Below, piece by piece: positions 63,630-64,000 of a stretch of DNA of 64,000 nt (position 1 is its first letter; every line of letters begins with the position of its first letter). Under the pieces are notes generated by a model, which was not told the DNA's origin, did no database searches, and was given only the letters and a program-made list of their open reading frames with translations. The stretch lies in assembly GCA_040954595.2 (NCBI GenBank), contig CM082580.2, forward strand, positions 1,550,001 through 1,614,000, written 5' to 3'. The position numbers were made by a program, and so were the translations under genes. This DNA comes from Balanoglossus misakiensis. Lineage: Eukaryota > Hemichordata.

Positions 63630-64000
63630 ACTGCAAAATCTCAAAATTTGGTCGATTTTTGAAAAAAATCATGGTGAAAATCATCAAAAAATGACAAATT
63701 TTTGATTTTGCAAAATCTCAAAATTTCGTCGATTTTGAAAAAAATTATGGGTTCGTCGATTTTTGAAAAAAAACATGGGTGAATTTTCGACTTTGCAAAA
63801 TCTCAAAATTTCATCGATTTTGAAAAAAATCATGGGTTCGTTGATTTTTTAAAAAAACATGGGTGAATTTTCGACTTTGCAAAATCTCAAAATTTCGTCG
63901 ATTTGGAAAAAAAATCATGGGTTCGTTGATTTTTAAAAAAAAACATGGGTGAAAATCATCAAAAAATGAAAAATTTTCGATTTTCCAAATCTCAAAAGTT
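63630..64000 (-). repeat. Satellite B, inverted orientation, right of the mobile element
   Basis: It begins with the second ACT copy and continues as GCAAAATCTCAAAATTTGG, the same orientation as 59548-60480. Copies are irregular, with partial monomers joined at GGGTGAATTTTCGAC. The array continues past the window end. Confidence 0.93.

Noticed and set aside
1-64000. Telomeric repeats, rRNA, tRNA or CENP-B boxes
   Set aside because: I saw no TTAGGG-like arrays, no rRNA or tRNA-like sequence, and no match to the CENP-B box core in either monomer.

Overview
The window is eukaryotic, almost entirely satellite DNA, with one transposon-like insertion near its right end. I see no bacterial gene organisation, operon, rRNA or tRNA. 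The best taxonomic clue is a short cysteine-rich reading frame at 61668-61901. Its C-terminal cysteine spacing resembles the Tesmin/TSO1-like CXC fold, in a form I associate with multicopy metazoan proteins. An animal genome is therefore my inference, and I cannot name the species. Block boundaries come from reading by eye and are good to about 10-40 bases; positions given for exact motifs are exact.

Region 1 (1-22963) is satellite A: about 175 head-to-tail copies of a ~130-bp monomer (about 43% GC in a counted copy). It shows strong higher-order structure: a near-identical 1176-bp nine-monomer unit, a 2.1-kb block repeated 2896 bases apart, a 4.2-kb block repeated 5124 bases apart, and a 3016-base repeat that lost two monomers. 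Region 2 (22964-59547) is satellite B: roughly 470 copies of an AT-rich 78-bp monomer (about 27% GC in a counted copy), interspersed with ~28-bp truncated monomers. These are organised into larger units with offsets of 755, 1467, 1554, 1701, 1939 and 3641 bases, plus a 1.75-kb block copied 17557 bases away. The A/B junction lies at a shared 7-base word, ATCGACG.

At 59547/59548 satellite B switches strand through a near-perfect 89-bp palindrome, and it runs in reverse to 60480. There it is interrupted by a 3149-bp element (60481-63629). The element has TAGTG..CACTA termini, a 3-bp ACT target duplication, and long inverted arms built of ~150-190-bp tandem monomers, each carrying a homopolymer G tract (C in the right arm). 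Its 1.47-kb core holds the CXC-type reading frame and a perfect 36-bp palindrome. This is a foldback-like architecture. Reverse-oriented satellite B resumes at 63630 and runs off the window.

The many short open frames inside both satellites follow from monomer length and are not convincing genes. The window is best read as heterochromatin, possibly centromeric or pericentromeric: two unrelated satellites abutting, the distal edge of satellite B degenerate and rearranged, and a foldback-like element inserted in that edge. The element, the strand-switch palindrome and the A/B junction are the most noteworthy structures.
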